From positions 711,099,202-711,163,201 of the forward strand of contig NC_064617.1 in the NCBI RefSeq assembly GCF_023898315.1: DNA of 64,000 nucleotides. The letters run 5' to 3'. Numbering within the stretch: position 1 is the first letter of the stretch; each line of letters starts with the position of its first letter. Origin of the DNA: Schistocerca nitens. Its lineage: Eukaryota; Arthropoda; Insecta; Orthoptera; Acrididae. Below, piece by piece: positions 10,690-21,225 of the stretch. The translations under genes were made by a program, and so were the position numbers. A model generated the notes under the pieces. That model was not told where the DNA came from. It did no database searches and was given only the letters and a program-made list of their open reading frames with translations.

Positions 10690-12290
10690 GAAATCTGGTG
10701 TTGGTGGGAAGGATCTATATGGCACAGGCTATGAAGCAGTTGTTGAAATGAAGGATGTCATGTTTTGCAGCATGTTCAGCAACAGTGTGCTCTACTTATT
10801 CTTGGCCACAGCTTGTCGGTGGCCATTCATGTGGACTGACAGCTTGTTGGTTGTTATGCCCACATAGAATGCAGCACAGTCATTTCAGCTTAGCTTGTAG
10901 ATCACATGACTGGTTTCACAGGTAGCCCTGCCTTTGATGGGATAGGTAATGTAGTGGTGGTGGTAGGATGTATGAGACAGGTTTTACATCTAGGTCTATT
11001 ACAGGGGTATGAGCCATGAAGTAAGGGGTTGGAAGTGGGGGTTGTGTAGGGATGGACAAGGATATTGTGTAGGTTCAGTGGATGGCGGAATACCACTTTG
11101 GGGGGGGGGGGGGGGGGGAGGGTGGAAAGGGTAGTAAGCAGGACATTTCTAATTTCAGGGTACAGTGAGAGGTAATTGAAACCCTGGCGGAGAATGTAAT
11201 TCGGTTGCTCCAGTCCTGGGTGGTGCTGAGCTATGAGGGGAATGCTCCTCTGTGGCCAGACTTTGGGAGGTGGTGGGGGACTAGAAAGATAAGGTACGTG
11301 AAATTTGTTTTTGTTGAAGGTTGGGAGGATAAATACGATCTGTGAAGGCTTCAGTGAGATCTTCGGTATATTTTGAGAGGGACCACTCGTCACTGCAGAT
11401 GCGATGACCACTGGACCTCTTGGTATGGAATGGCTAGCAGCTGTCAAAGTGGAGGTATTGGTGGTGGTTAGTAGGTTTGATATGGACAGAGGTACTGATG
11501 TAACCATCTTTGAGGTGGAGGTCACCATCTTGGAAGGTGGCTTGTTGGGTTGAGTAGGATCAGGTGAAGCAAATGGGGGAGAAATTGTTGAGGTTCTGGA
11601 GAAATGTGGATAGTGTGTCCTCACCATCGATCCAGATCGCAAAGATGTCATCAATGAATCTGAACTGGGCAAGGGGTTTAGGATTCTTATGTTTTTAGGA
11701 AGGATTCCTCTAGTTGGCCCATGAATGGGTTGGCATAGGATAGTGCCATGTGCGTGCCCATGGCCATACCCCGGATTTGTTTGTAGGTAATACCTTCAGA
11801 GGAGAAGTAAATGTGGGTGAGGATATAGTTGGTCATGGTGACTAGGTATGAGATTGTTGGTTTGGAATCCGTCGGGCATTGGGAAAGGTAGTGTTCAATA
11901 GTGGTAAGGCCATGGGCATTAGGAATGTTAGTGTAAAGGGAGGTGGCATCAATAATGACGAACAGAGCACCGTATGGTAAAGGGACAGGAACTGTGGAGA
12001 AAGTGGTTGGTATCTTTTATATAGGAGGGTAGGTTCCGAGTAATAGGTTGAAGGTGTTGGTCTATGAGAGCAGAGATTCTCTCTGTGGGGGCACAGTAAC
12101 CGGCCACAATGGGGCATCGTGGATGGTTTGGTTTATGGACTTCAGGGAGTGGTAGAAGTGAGTAGAGAAGTGGACTCCGGGGAGAGGTATTTCTGAAATG
12201 TTGTCACAGTGGCAGGTTTGTAGGTGGGAGTATGCGACAGCTGGCAGAGTCCTTCTGCCAGGTAATCCTTGCGGTTGAAAAAAAAAAAAA
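10690..12290 (-). pseudogene. Penelope-like polyprotein pseudogene (RT plus GIY-YIG endonuclease)
   Basis: Reading the minus strand: IDATSLYTNIPNAHG (about 11930) is the Penelope RT motif A (SLYTNIP). IRGMAMGTHMALSYANPFMG (11710-11780) matches motif B (GTAMG-x-x-APSYANLFMG). RFIDDIFAIW (11640-11670) is the catalytic FIDD box. After a linker, a cysteine block GSYPCNRPRCKTC lies near 10990. It is followed by a GIY-YIG segment, AFYVGITTNKLSVHMNGHRQ (10805-10870), with the YVG and the H-x-x-GHR features. The endonuclease would nick the target for RT priming. Multiple frame breaks are present. The cysteine block before GIY-YIG is a Penelope hallmark. Confidence 0.85.
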
Positions 12291-12464
12291 ACATTGGTGG
12301 AGCCTTGAAATATTTTGTACATGATAAGCTGGAAATTCAAGTATCGGTGGTTTTCTTTCTTTCATGGTTTCCTGTTCTGTACTACTTCATGTTTTTTGTA
12401 AGAACGCCATGTCCTTCATATATCTCAGTATGAATACTAGTTTACCTTGTGGTCCCTTTATTTA

Positions 12465-12484
12465 TTATTATTATTATTATTATT
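12465..12484. repeat. (TTA)n in the splice-acceptor tract
   Basis: About seven TTA units immediately upstream of the mitofusin acceptor CTTTCAG (ending 12491). The T-rich run may serve as part of the polypyrimidine tract. Confidence 0.85.
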
Positions 12485-12491
12485 CTTTCAG

Positions 12492-12650
12492 GTACCGCGT
12501 GACATTCTTTCTCCATCAGAGACCTTGGATGTTGCACAGATAAAATTTCCTACTAACCAACCAAGCGATGATTGGTCTATACCATCTAGGTTACTGATGG
12601 CATCCATTGGTTCGCAAGGCACAATGGGTGGGCTTCTGGTTGCTGGGTTT
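12492..12650 (+). CDS. Marf: mitofusin, internal coding exon (first transmembrane region)
   Basis: An exon of 159 bases (53 codons, phase 0 at both ends) between an acceptor CTTTCAG and a donor GTAAGT. It begins with VPRDILSPSETLDVAQ and ends with SQGTMGGLLVAGF. The last part matches the mitofusin segment just before and into the first transmembrane helix (family pattern SRTSMG-x-x-VVGG). Mitofusin is the dynamin-type GTPase that fuses outer mitochondrial membranes. This exon precedes the paired membrane helices that anchor it with both ends in the cytosol. It splices in frame to 14362. Upstream exons with the GTPase domain and HR1 were not found in the window. The gene name follows the single insect orthologue, Marf. 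Confidence 0.85.
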
Positions 12651-14361
12651 GTAAGTAATACACAAATAATTATTGTATTTTTATAATCTAGGTAGGCTTG
12701 GCATGTGCCTCACAGAATTTGTAACAGAATTTAACGTGCGCATTGAAAGTTTTCACACATCTGCATAATTATATTTCAGTGGAAAAATATAAAATAAATA
12801 TAATAAATGTAATATATTTAATAATACAATATAATAAATATAAAATAAATAAAAATATAAAAATATTTGCACATTTGAAGATATTATGTATTACTATCTT
12901 ATAAGATATACTACTGTATTCATTTGTTTTCTATTGCTTTTGTGGCTTTCTAGCATATATTTGGTTCATTTTGTCAAACAGAATTAGTGTAACTTCCTGA
13001 AAAGTTAAAACTGTGTGCCGGACCGAGACTCGAACTCGGGACCTTTACCTTCTGCGAGCAAGTGATCTACCAACTGAGCCAACCAAGCATGACTCACAGC
13101 TCGTCCTCACAACTTCAGTTCTGCCAGTACCTCGTCTCCTACCTTCCAAACTTCACAGAAGCTGTTCTGCGATCCTTGCAATTGCCCATGAAAGGCAAAG
13201 GTCCCGAATTCGAGTCTCGGTCCGGCACACAGTATTAATCTGCCAGGAAATTTCATATCAGCGCTCACTCTGCTGCAGAGCGAAAATTTCATTCTGGAAA
13301 CACCCTACAGACTGTGGCTAAGCCATGTCTCTGCAATATCCTTTCTTCCAGGAGTTCTAGTTCTGCACGGTTCATAGAAGAGTTTCGGTGAAGTTTGGAA
13401 TGCAGGAGACTAGGTACTTGCAGAATTGAAGCTGTGAGGACGGGTTGTGAATCCTGCTTGGGTAGCTCAGTTGGTAGAGCACTTGCCCATGAAAGGCAAA
13501 GGTCCCGAGTTCAAATCACGGTATGGCACACAGTTTTAATCTGCGAGAAAGTTCCATATTGGTGCTAACTCTGCTGCAGAGTGAATATTTGATTCTAGGA
13601 TTATTGGAGCCAAAAGTCAGCTATTGACAGGTGAAGAATTAACTGAACTAAGAAGAATACATTTTTGATACTGTATAAAAAAAGGTACTTACAAGAGAGG
13701 TTGGTATATAAGTTGAAAAAATGTAGAGCTGCATGAAATTCACTTCAGTGATGTGAGTGAAAGGAGTGGAGTTAGTCTGAAGCAGTTAAGGAAAACTGAA
13801 TGTACTAGTGTAACCTTAATGTATGTTAAAAATAGACAAAATGATAAAAACTTTTAAAGGGATTAAATCTTTGCAAGATCAACATGATCCGAGAGGGGAA
13901 AAATGTGAGTTGAGATAATTGCATTGTAGCTGGACATAATTAGGGTGTAGAATGTCTTCAGAATGTAAATTATGATGAGTCCAGTTTCAGTAGCTTGGTA
14001 TGAATTACAAAAAATGTCATTTTTTAGTGTCAAATATTTTAATTCGTCTTATTAATAACCAGTCTTCTATAGTTTAAATTTTTAAAACTGCTGAAAAATT
14101 CATGAGTTACACTGTGGCAAAGAAGCTTCCTATGTTGTCAGTATATCATTATTGCTTCCACATTATATTCTGTGTGTGACATTTACTCAAATTTTAATAC
14201 CCTGAAAGAGATTTCATTTTATCATCATCAGCAACACCATCAGGCATAACATACAGAAGCAAATAAGGAATAGCAGAGAATGTAAAAATGGCAGTTTTAA
14301 TTTTTTATTGTTCTTTTTTCTTGCCACTCAGTTAATAATCTTACATTTGGTGTCTGTGCAG
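12651..14361 (+). other. Marf: mitofusin intron (1.7 kb)
   Basis: The intron has a GTAAGT donor and a CTGTGCAG acceptor. It contains a very AT-rich block (12780-12870) and a tRNA-like repeat dimer (12988-13615). Nothing is recognised in 13620-14360. Confidence 0.8.
12988..13615. repeat. tRNA-derived dispersed repeat, dimeric with inverted head
   Basis: Three tRNA-like modules occur. On the minus strand at about 13013-13085 there is an A-box-like TGGCTCAGTTGGTAGA and a B-box GAGTTCGAGTC. A partial plus-strand module (anticodon arm to B-box, GAATTCGAGTC) lies at about 13180-13228. A complete plus-strand module lies at 13458-13530 (GTAGCTCAGTTGGTAGAGC and AGTTCAAATC). The two plus modules are followed by the same tail, GGCACACAGT then TTAATCTGC and CTCTGCTGCAGAG, about 302 bases apart, so the unit is tandemly arranged. 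This is a SINE-like or tRNA-bearing repeat, not a functional tRNA gene cluster. Confidence 0.8.
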
Positions 14362-14558
14362 TTACTGAAGACTGTAGGCTGGCGCCTTGTACTGGTGACG
14401 GGAGCAGTGTATGGTTGCCTGTACTTATATGAAAGATTGACGTGGACCAACAAAGCAAAAGAGCGTGCATTCAAAAGGCAGTATGTTGCACACGCTACAA
14501 AGAAACTCCGGCTTATTGTTGATTTGACTTCTGCCAACTGCAGTCACCAAGTACAACA
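14362..14558 (+). CDS. Marf: mitofusin, coding exon (second transmembrane helix and juxtamembrane region)
   Basis: An exon of 197 bases with an acceptor TGTGCAG before it and a GTGAGT donor after it; the last codon is split (CA/G). The peptide begins [20 protein letters not shown], giving the second hydrophobic helix. It runs through [18 protein letters not shown] and ends [10 protein letters not shown]. These are diagnostic mitofusin blocks (YERL[15 protein letters not shown] and S-x-NCSHQVQQ). The region sits on the cytosolic side next to the membrane and leads into HR2. It joins in frame to the exon at 12492 and, across a 13 kb intron, to 27568. Confidence 0.95.
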
Positions 14559-15287
14559 GTGAGTATAAATGCAGTACTCATAAATAAAACAACTACATTT
14601 TTCAAAAGTTTTCTTTTTGTGGTAGTTTGCACAGCTGTCACATTTGAGAAGCAAAAACCATTTGACTCCCTTTTTCATTATTTCCAAAGATTAGTTTAAA
14701 AATATAGGAAAATGAATAGATGTATTTCTGTTGTATAATGTATTGAGGTATTTATGTCAGAGGTGTTTATAAAATATATAGAGCAGTTCACCAATAACAT
14801 TTGATGGAAGAATTCCATAGGTGAAAATGTGGGGTGGGAAGAGCTAACATTTAACCATAACAAAGCCAGAATCGTTTTCATTTTGTTCCCCACCTAACCC
14901 AACTCTCACCACTGGTCTTTTATTTACATATTTATTTGTGATAGAGACTAAGTTGTTCTTCTGTATAGCATTCTGTGATAGTTACGTATTTTCTCTCTGG
15001 AATAGACAGCTTTTCGATTTCCTCGTTAAGAAATGACAGAAATGTTGCAGTAGTAAATTGCATACTTGAAGTTCAGCTGTATTGTTCTTGTCAGATTATG
15101 CCCTTTCCACCACCATGTTCACAGGGAAAGGCATTTTGACATCACATAAGATTGATTGTGGTGAAAGTGAAATTAAAGTACATACATAAATTGCATGTAC
15201 TGTTAGTGTTAACACTTTGAGTCAGTAGCTTTAGATACCAGCATAAGCTGGCACTGGTGGGACCAACAGGTCTATCACATTACTTTA

Positions 15288-15935
15288 GTGGATATAAAGT
15301 GGTTATACTTAAAGAATAGATTAGGAAATGAGGCACTTACAGGAGTAAAGGAGTTTTGCTATTTAGGGAGTAAAATAACTGATGATGGTCGAAGTAGAGA
15401 GGATATAAAATGTAGACTGGCAATGGCAAGGAAATCGTTTGTGAAGAAGAGAAATTTGTTAACATCGGGTATAGATTTAAGTGTCAGGAAGTCGTTTCTG
15501 AAAGTATTTGTATGGAGTGTAGCCATGTATGGAAGTGAAACATGGACGATTAATAGTTTGGACAAGAAGAGAATAGAAGCTTTCGAAATGTGCTACAGAA
15601 GAATGCTGAAGATAAGGTGGGTAGATCACGTAACTAATGAGGAGGTATTGAATAGGATTGGGGAGAAGAGAAGTTTGTGGCACAACTTGACTAGAAGAAG
15701 GGATCGGTTGGTAGGACATGTTTTGAGGCATCAAGGGATCACAAATTTAGCATTGGAGGGCAGTGTGGAGGGTAAAAATCGTAGAGGTAGACCACGAGAT
15801 GAATACACTGAGCAGATTCAGAAGGATGTAGGCTGCAGTAGGTACTGGGAGATGAAGAAGATTGCACAGGATAGAGTAGCATGGAGAGCTGCATCAAACC
15901 AGTCTCAGGACTGAAGACCACAACAACAACAACTT
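15288..15935 (+). mobile_element. 5'-truncated RTE LINE tail
   Basis: The coding frame (15288-15914) is open for over 200 codons: EFCYLGSKITDDGRSREDIK, YGSETWTINSLDKKR and KNRRGRPRDEY, ending in a TGA directly before a (CAA)n tail. It is the same family as the nearly full-length copy at 44219-47329 and closely similar to its C-terminus. It begins abruptly near 15286, as expected for 5' truncation during reverse transcription. One codon is missing in the EMWCYRRM block compared with that copy. It lies in sense orientation within the mitofusin intron. Confidence 0.9.
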
Positions 15936-16510
15936 AAAGAATGTATGAAAAGTGCTTCAGTCTTAGATTGGACATGTCCGGAAGAACAGACACCATGCAG
16001 AATCTGCAGCTGTGAAACATTATATGCAAATTAAAGGGGATCACTGCTGTCAGCTCCAGTGGGACATTATACAGAATCACTGGCTATGAGCAAAAATGTG
16101 TACCAGTCTGGGATTCAAACCCTGGATCTCTTGCTTACTAGATAGCTGCTGATTCTGCATGGTGTCTGTTCTTCTGGACCTGTCCGAAAGAACATACACC
16201 ACACATTCATGTATAACTGATATGCCTAGCTGTGGAATGGATCCACTTTCTTCAATGTGAATGCACAAATACATCTGACCTCCTTTGGGAATCTCAAAGT
16301 AGCAAACATTGAGAAAAATTGACAGGGATTGCAGATAGGTGCCACTTGGATGGAATGTGGATTGTCTGTGAGGCGTGCCAGGATACTCCATGCAGTTGCA
16401 ATAATGCTGCGTCCCGGAGTGCTGGAAGAAGGAAAGATCACTCAGAGCTGTGGATAAGAGAAGATAAAATATGGGAAATGAATCTTAAGTAACATTTGAC
16501 TAACAGCCAA
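15936..16510. repeat. inverted-repeat element with internal tRNA-like sequence
   Basis: GACATGTCCGGAAGAACAGA (15971) plus CACCATGCAGAATC (to about 16005) recurs inverted at 16150-16185 (GATTCTGCATGGTGTCTGTT and onward). The arms are about 34 bases with few mismatches and enclose about 145 bases. On the minus strand the loop holds a tRNA-like B-box (AGGGTTTGAATCCC) and an A-box-like region (AGCTATCTAGTAAGC). The following sequence to about 16440 has the look of a dispersed repeat but is not classified. Confidence 0.65.
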
Positions 16511-16525
16511 GATTTAACTTGAGGG

Positions 16526-16527
<2 letters not shown>

Positions 16528-16573
<46 letters not shown>
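16528..16573. repeat. (TAA)n at the 5' flank of the Dong-like LINE
   Basis: About 15 TAA units directly precede the LINE, consistent with a TAA-repeat target site. Confidence 0.95.
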
Positions 16574-16575
<2 letters not shown>

Positions 16576-16684
16576 TCCGTGGAGGCCCGGAAAAGAATAG
16601 GCCTCCAGTACGTTCTGCCAGTCGTAAAAGGTGTCAAAAAGAACAAACCACTAATAGGGCTAACCCCCTGTTTAGTGTGATGAG

Positions 16685-18121
16685 TTGGTTCAGGACAGAA
16701 CTAAAGAAGCCTCAGACAAGCGCCGTCATGGTCGGGGACGACACTTGAACCCTATGCCCGTCCACAATGGTAACGATACTGCTAGCCACACAGAAAATGA
16801 TTTAAATCCAAATAGAGGTGTTTTGCAGGATATGCTTCCTGCAACCACTCTAGAAGGAAAACTAAGACAGAGGATGAAATGGTCAGATGAAGTTAACAGA
16901 CACCGCATGTTCTGTTATTACCAAGCAACAAACTTAGGAACCAACACAACTGGATACAGATCACAAGTATACACAACATTTATTACCAGATACCCAGAAT
17001 TAAAATTTTTAACAAAACAACGACTAGCTGATCAGATCCGTGTAATAATCAAAAATAACAGGATACCCCAGTCAGAATTAGAAAACATCAAACAACAAGT
17101 ACAACAAATACTGGAACAAAATAATGTGCAATCAGAAGAAGAAGAAAATACAGTAATGGACTCAAACATCCCAGAGCAAACAAACAAAGAACAACACACA
17201 TCAATTAAACAATCAGAGGAAAACGAAATCTTAAGACAGCCACCAGAACAAGTAAAAATAGAACACGAAGTGACACACATGTTAGATATAGAAGAAAAAT
17301 TTCAGCTGACATATATAGAATACAAAGACACAAGTACAGACATTAGACCATTCTTGCATAGACCGCCAAATAACCCACAAGTCGAAACAACAATAAAAAC
17401 TATCAACACAATCATACACAACAAAATAAATGAAAACACAACTATGGATGAGTTACAACTACTGGTTTATATAGGAGCACTCACTACACTAAATATACAC
17501 ACTAGGCAGAGATCAGAACCAACCAACACACAGAAGAAACCCACAAAACCAGCATGGCAACACAGGCTACAGATCAGAATAGAAAAACTGAGAAAAGACA
17601 TCGGACAGCTAACACAATTTATAAGAAATGAAATGTCACAAAAAAAACGAAAAAGGTTTGGTAAAATCTCACAAGAAGAAGCGATAGAGCAATTAGATGA
17701 AAAGAAGCAGAAATTACAAGCATTGGCCAAACGACTTAGAAGATACAAAAAAAGTGAAAATAGAAGGAAACAAAACCAAACATTCAACACAAACCAAAAG
17801 AAGTTTTACCAGACAATAGATAACACACACATTAAAATAGACAATCCACCAAACATAACAGAAATGGAACACTTCTGGAGTAACATACGGTCAAACCCGG
17901 TACAACATAACAGGCATGCACGGTGGATACAAGCAGAAACAGGCACATACAAGTTGATACCACAAATTCCTGAAGTAAAAATTTTGCAACATGAAGTCAC
18001 CCAAGCAATTAATTCTACTCACAATTGGAAAGCCCCTGGGAAAGATATAATAGCAAATTTCTGGCTAAAGAAGTTCACCTCAACACATTCACATCTAACT
18101 AAATTATTTAACATATCTAAA
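16685..18121 (+). pseudogene. Dong-like ORF, N-terminal half up to RT entry
   Basis: About 480 open codons. The block WSDEVNRHRMFCYYQATN followed by YRSQVYTTFITRYPEL and LADQIRVIIKNNRIPQ matches the N-terminal domain of R4/Dong-type proteins. Next comes a long, charged, glutamine- and lysine-rich stretch with predicted coiled coil. Then the RT entry WKAPGKDIIANFWLKKF begins near 18027. The frame leaves Dong sequence at about 18118, where a Penelope-type tail begins. The remaining product would lack all RT catalytic motifs. The base composition is A-rich on the coding strand, as in the downstream half. Confidence 0.8.
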
Positions 18122-18821
18122 AAGAAAGATGATGAGACTTACCAAACAAAAGCGCTGGCAGGTCGATAGACACACAAACAAACACAAATATACACACAAA
18201 ATTCAAGCTTTCGCAACAAACTGTTGCCTCATCAGGAAAGAGGGAAGGAGAGGGAAAGACGAAAGGATGTGGGTTTTAAGGGAGAGGGTAAGGAGTCATT
18301 CCAATCCCGGGAGCGGAAAGACTTACCTTAGGGGGAAAAAAGGACAGGTATACACTCGCACACACACACATATCCATCCACACATACAGACACAAGCTCG
18401 ATCTTTAGGTTTCAGATAAGTTATTCCATGTGTAAGTGTATCAGGGAATGTGTATGGGTCTGCAATGTAACTGTTAAATAATTTATGATATGAATATAAC
18501 AGAGGGAAACATTCCACGTGGAAAAAATATATCTAAAAAGAAAGATGATGAGACTTACCAAACAAAAGCGCTGGCAGGTCGATAGACACACAAACAAACA
18601 CAAATATACACACAAAATTCAAGCTTTCGCAACAAACTGTTGCATCATCAGGAAAGAGGGAAGGAGAGGGAAAGACGAAAGGATGTGGGTTTTAAGGGAG
18701 AGGGTAAGGAGTCATTCCAATCCCGGGAGCGGAAAGACTTACCTTAGGGGGAAAAAAGGACAGGTATACACTCGCACACACACACATATCCATCCACACA
18801 TACAGACACAAGCAGACATAT
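18119..18821. mobile_element. two tandem Penelope-type tails inside the Dong-like element
   Basis: Two nearly identical copies of about 290 bases begin ATATCTAAAAAGAAAGATGA at 18114 and 18528. Each continues through CAAAAGCGCTGGCAGGTCGA and AAGCTTTCGCAACAAACTG to a CACACA region and CATACAGACACAAGC. A 125-base spacer ends with GAGGGAAACATTCCACGTGG, which recurs at 19059-19078. The module resembles Penelope 3' tails of orthopterans, which often occur as tandem pseudo-LTRs. No coding part is present. Confidence 0.65.
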
Positions 18822-19040
18822 CCGGTACAACATAACAGGCATGCACGGTGGATACAAGCAGAAACAGACTCATACAAGATGATACCACAAATGCCTCACG
18901 TGATAATTTTGCAACATGAAGTCACCCGAGCAATTAATTCTACGCACAATTGGAAAGCCCCTGGAAAAGATAAAATAGCAAATTTCTGGCTAAAGAAGTT
19001 CACCTCAATACATTCACATCTAACTAAATTATTTAACATT
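18822..19040 (+). repeat. second copy of Dong RT-entry segment
   Basis: This repeats the segment at 17893-18117 (from CCGGTACAACATAACAGGCA to ACTAAATTATTTAACAT) with roughly ten differences. The level of difference suggests the two copies came from different Dong-like elements or from an old duplication, not a recent tandem copy. Confidence 0.85.
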
Positions 19041-19084
19041 AATGATATGAATATAACAGAGGGAAACATTCCACGTGGAATCGA

Positions 19085-21135
19085 GCAGACACAGCAAACC
19101 CAGCTAAATATCACCCCGTAACATGCCTACCAACAATATACAAAATATTAACTTCAGTCATTACACAGAAATTATTGACACACAACACAGAACAAAATTA
19201 TAAATGAAGAACAAAAAGCCTGTTGCAAAGGAGCACGAGGATGTAAAGAGCAACTGATAATAGATGCAGATGTGACATATCAAGCTAAAACTAAAAAAAG
19301 GTCGCTACACTACGCGTACATTGATTACCAAAAAGCTTTTGATAGTGTACCCCACTCATGGTTACTACAAATATTGGAAATATACAAAGTAGATCCTAAA
19401 TTGATACAGCTCCTAAACATAGTAATGAAAAATTGGAAAACCACACTTAATATCCAAATAAATTCAAATATCATTACATCACAGCCAATACAGATTAAGC
19501 GTGGAATATACCAAGGAGACTCATTAAGTCCTTTCTGGTTCTGCCTTGCTCTGAACCCACTATCCAACATGCTAAATAATACAAATTATGCATACAATAT
19601 TACTGGAACATACCCACACAAAATCACACATTTGCCATACATGGATAATCTAAAACTTCTGGCAGCAACAAATCAACAACTCAACCAATTACTAAAGATA
19701 ACAAAAGTATTCAGCAATGATATAAATATGGCTTTTGGAATAGACAAATGTAAGAAAAATAGCAGTCAAGGGAAAACACACTAAACAAGAAGATTACATA
19801 TTGGATAACAACAGCGACTGCATAGAAGCAATGGAAAAAACAGATGCCTATAAATATCTAGGATACAGACAAAAAATAGGAATAGATAATACAAATATTA
19901 AAGAAGAACTAAAAGAAAAATATAGACAAAGACTAACAAAAATACTGAAAACAGAATTGACAGCAAGAAACAAGACAAAAGCTATAAATACTTACGCTAT
20001 ACCAATATTGACCTACTCATTTGGAGTAGTGAAATGGAGTAACACAGACCTAGAAGCACTCAATACACTTACACGATCACAATGCCACAAATATAGAATA
20101 CATCACATACATTCAGCAACAGGAAGATTCACACTAAGCAGAAAGGAAGGTGGAAGGGGATTTATCGACATAAAAAACCTACATTATGGACAGGTAGACA
20201 ATTTAAGAAAATTCTTTCTAGAACACGCAGAAACTAGCAAAATACACAAAGCAATCACTCATATAAATACATCGGCTACACCACTGCAATTTCATAACCA
20301 CTTCTACAACCCTTTAGATCACATAACATCAACAGATATGAAGAAAGGAAATTGGAAAAAGAAAACACTACATGCCAAGCACCCGTATCATCTAACACAG
20401 CCACACATCGATCAAGACGCATACAACACATGGCTAAGAAAAGGCAATATATACAGTGAGACGGAAGGATTCATGATTGCAATACAGGATCAAACAATAA
20501 ACACCAGATATTACAGCAAGCATATTATTAAAGATCCCAATACCACAACAGATAAATGCAGACTTTGCAAACAACAAATAGAAACAGTAGATCACATAAC
20601 AAGCGGTTGTACAATACTAGCAAATACAGAATACCCCAGAAGACATGACAATGTAGCAAAAATAATACATCAACAGCTTGCCTTACAACATAAACTAATA
20701 AAACAACACGTTCCCACATACAAGTATGCACCACAAAATGTACTGGAGAATGATGAATACAAATTATACTGGAACAGAACCATTATAACAGATAAAACAA
20801 CACCACATAGCAAACCTGACATCATACTCACCAATAAAAAGAAGAAATTAACACAACTAATCGAAATATCCATACCCAATACATCAAATATACAAAAGAA
20901 AACAGGAGAAAAAATTGAAAAATACATCCAACTGGCTGAGGAAGTCAAGGACATGTGGCATCAGGATAAAGTTGACATTATACCAATTATACTATCAACT
21001 ACAGGAGTCATACCACACAATATCCACCAGTACATCAATGCAATACAGCTACATCCAAACTTATATATACAACTACAGAAATCTGTAATTATTGATACAT
21101 GTTCAATTACCCGAAAGTTCCTAAATGCAATATAA
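19085..21135 (+). pseudogene. Dong-like ORF, RT and endonuclease half
   Basis: RT blocks: a frameshifted AKYHPVTCLPTIYKIL region (19105-19160), YIDYQKAFDSVPHSW (motif A, 19318), IYQGDSLSPFWFCLALNPLS (motif B, 19506-19565) and PYMDNLKLLA (19635). The last is motif C with the second aspartate changed to asparagine, so catalysis should be lost. A frame break near 19785 leads into 19801-21135 (444 codons). That segment has CRLCKQQIETVDHITSGC (CCHC), RRHDNVAKIIHQ, and a KPDIILTNKK block followed by LIEISIPN. The KPD and E residues fit the PD-(D/E)XK restriction-like endonuclease. The endonuclease half is well kept; the RT is not. Confidence 0.85.
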
Positions 21136-21225
21136 CACATACCGTACAGTTAAAAGGAAGTGACGCTTGATCAAGGTCCGCGTCACTTTCCATTTTTAAC
21201 CAGACTTAACGTCTGAGAAAGTAAA

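Larger units (their letters stand above)
10207..12295 (-). mobile_element. Penelope-like retroelement body
   Basis: Minus-strand element. From its 5' side (high coordinates) come reverse transcriptase blocks, then a proline-rich linker, then a GIY-YIG endonuclease, then a GC-rich G-tract region and a (CA)n run with the AAGCTTTCGG tail motif near 10226. Its terminal tail continues at 6993-7094 beyond the inserted LINE. Frameshifts, G-tract expansions (10491-10504 and 11101-11118) and stops make it defective. Confidence 0.8.
16574..21225 (+). mobile_element. Dong/R4-clade non-LTR retrotransposon in a TAA repeat
   Basis: A plus-strand LINE with a single long polyprotein. Its N-terminus is of the type seen in R4-clade elements, its RT is central, and it has a C-terminal CCHC motif followed by a restriction-enzyme-like endonuclease. 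TAA or TAG triplets flank both ends (16528-16573 and 21226-21249), the known target preference of the Dong family described from Bombyx. The middle is disrupted by Penelope-type tails and a duplicated RT segment (17893-18117 and 18822-19038). The 3' UTR is short and carries an inverted GTGACG/CGTCAC-type hairpin near 21160-21190. Confidence 0.85.

Noticed and set aside
13456-13533. Functional tRNA gene
   Set aside because: The arms are recognisable but the acceptor stem does not pair, position 33 of the anticodon loop is not T, and sibling modules in the same repeat show it is a tRNA-derived repeat.
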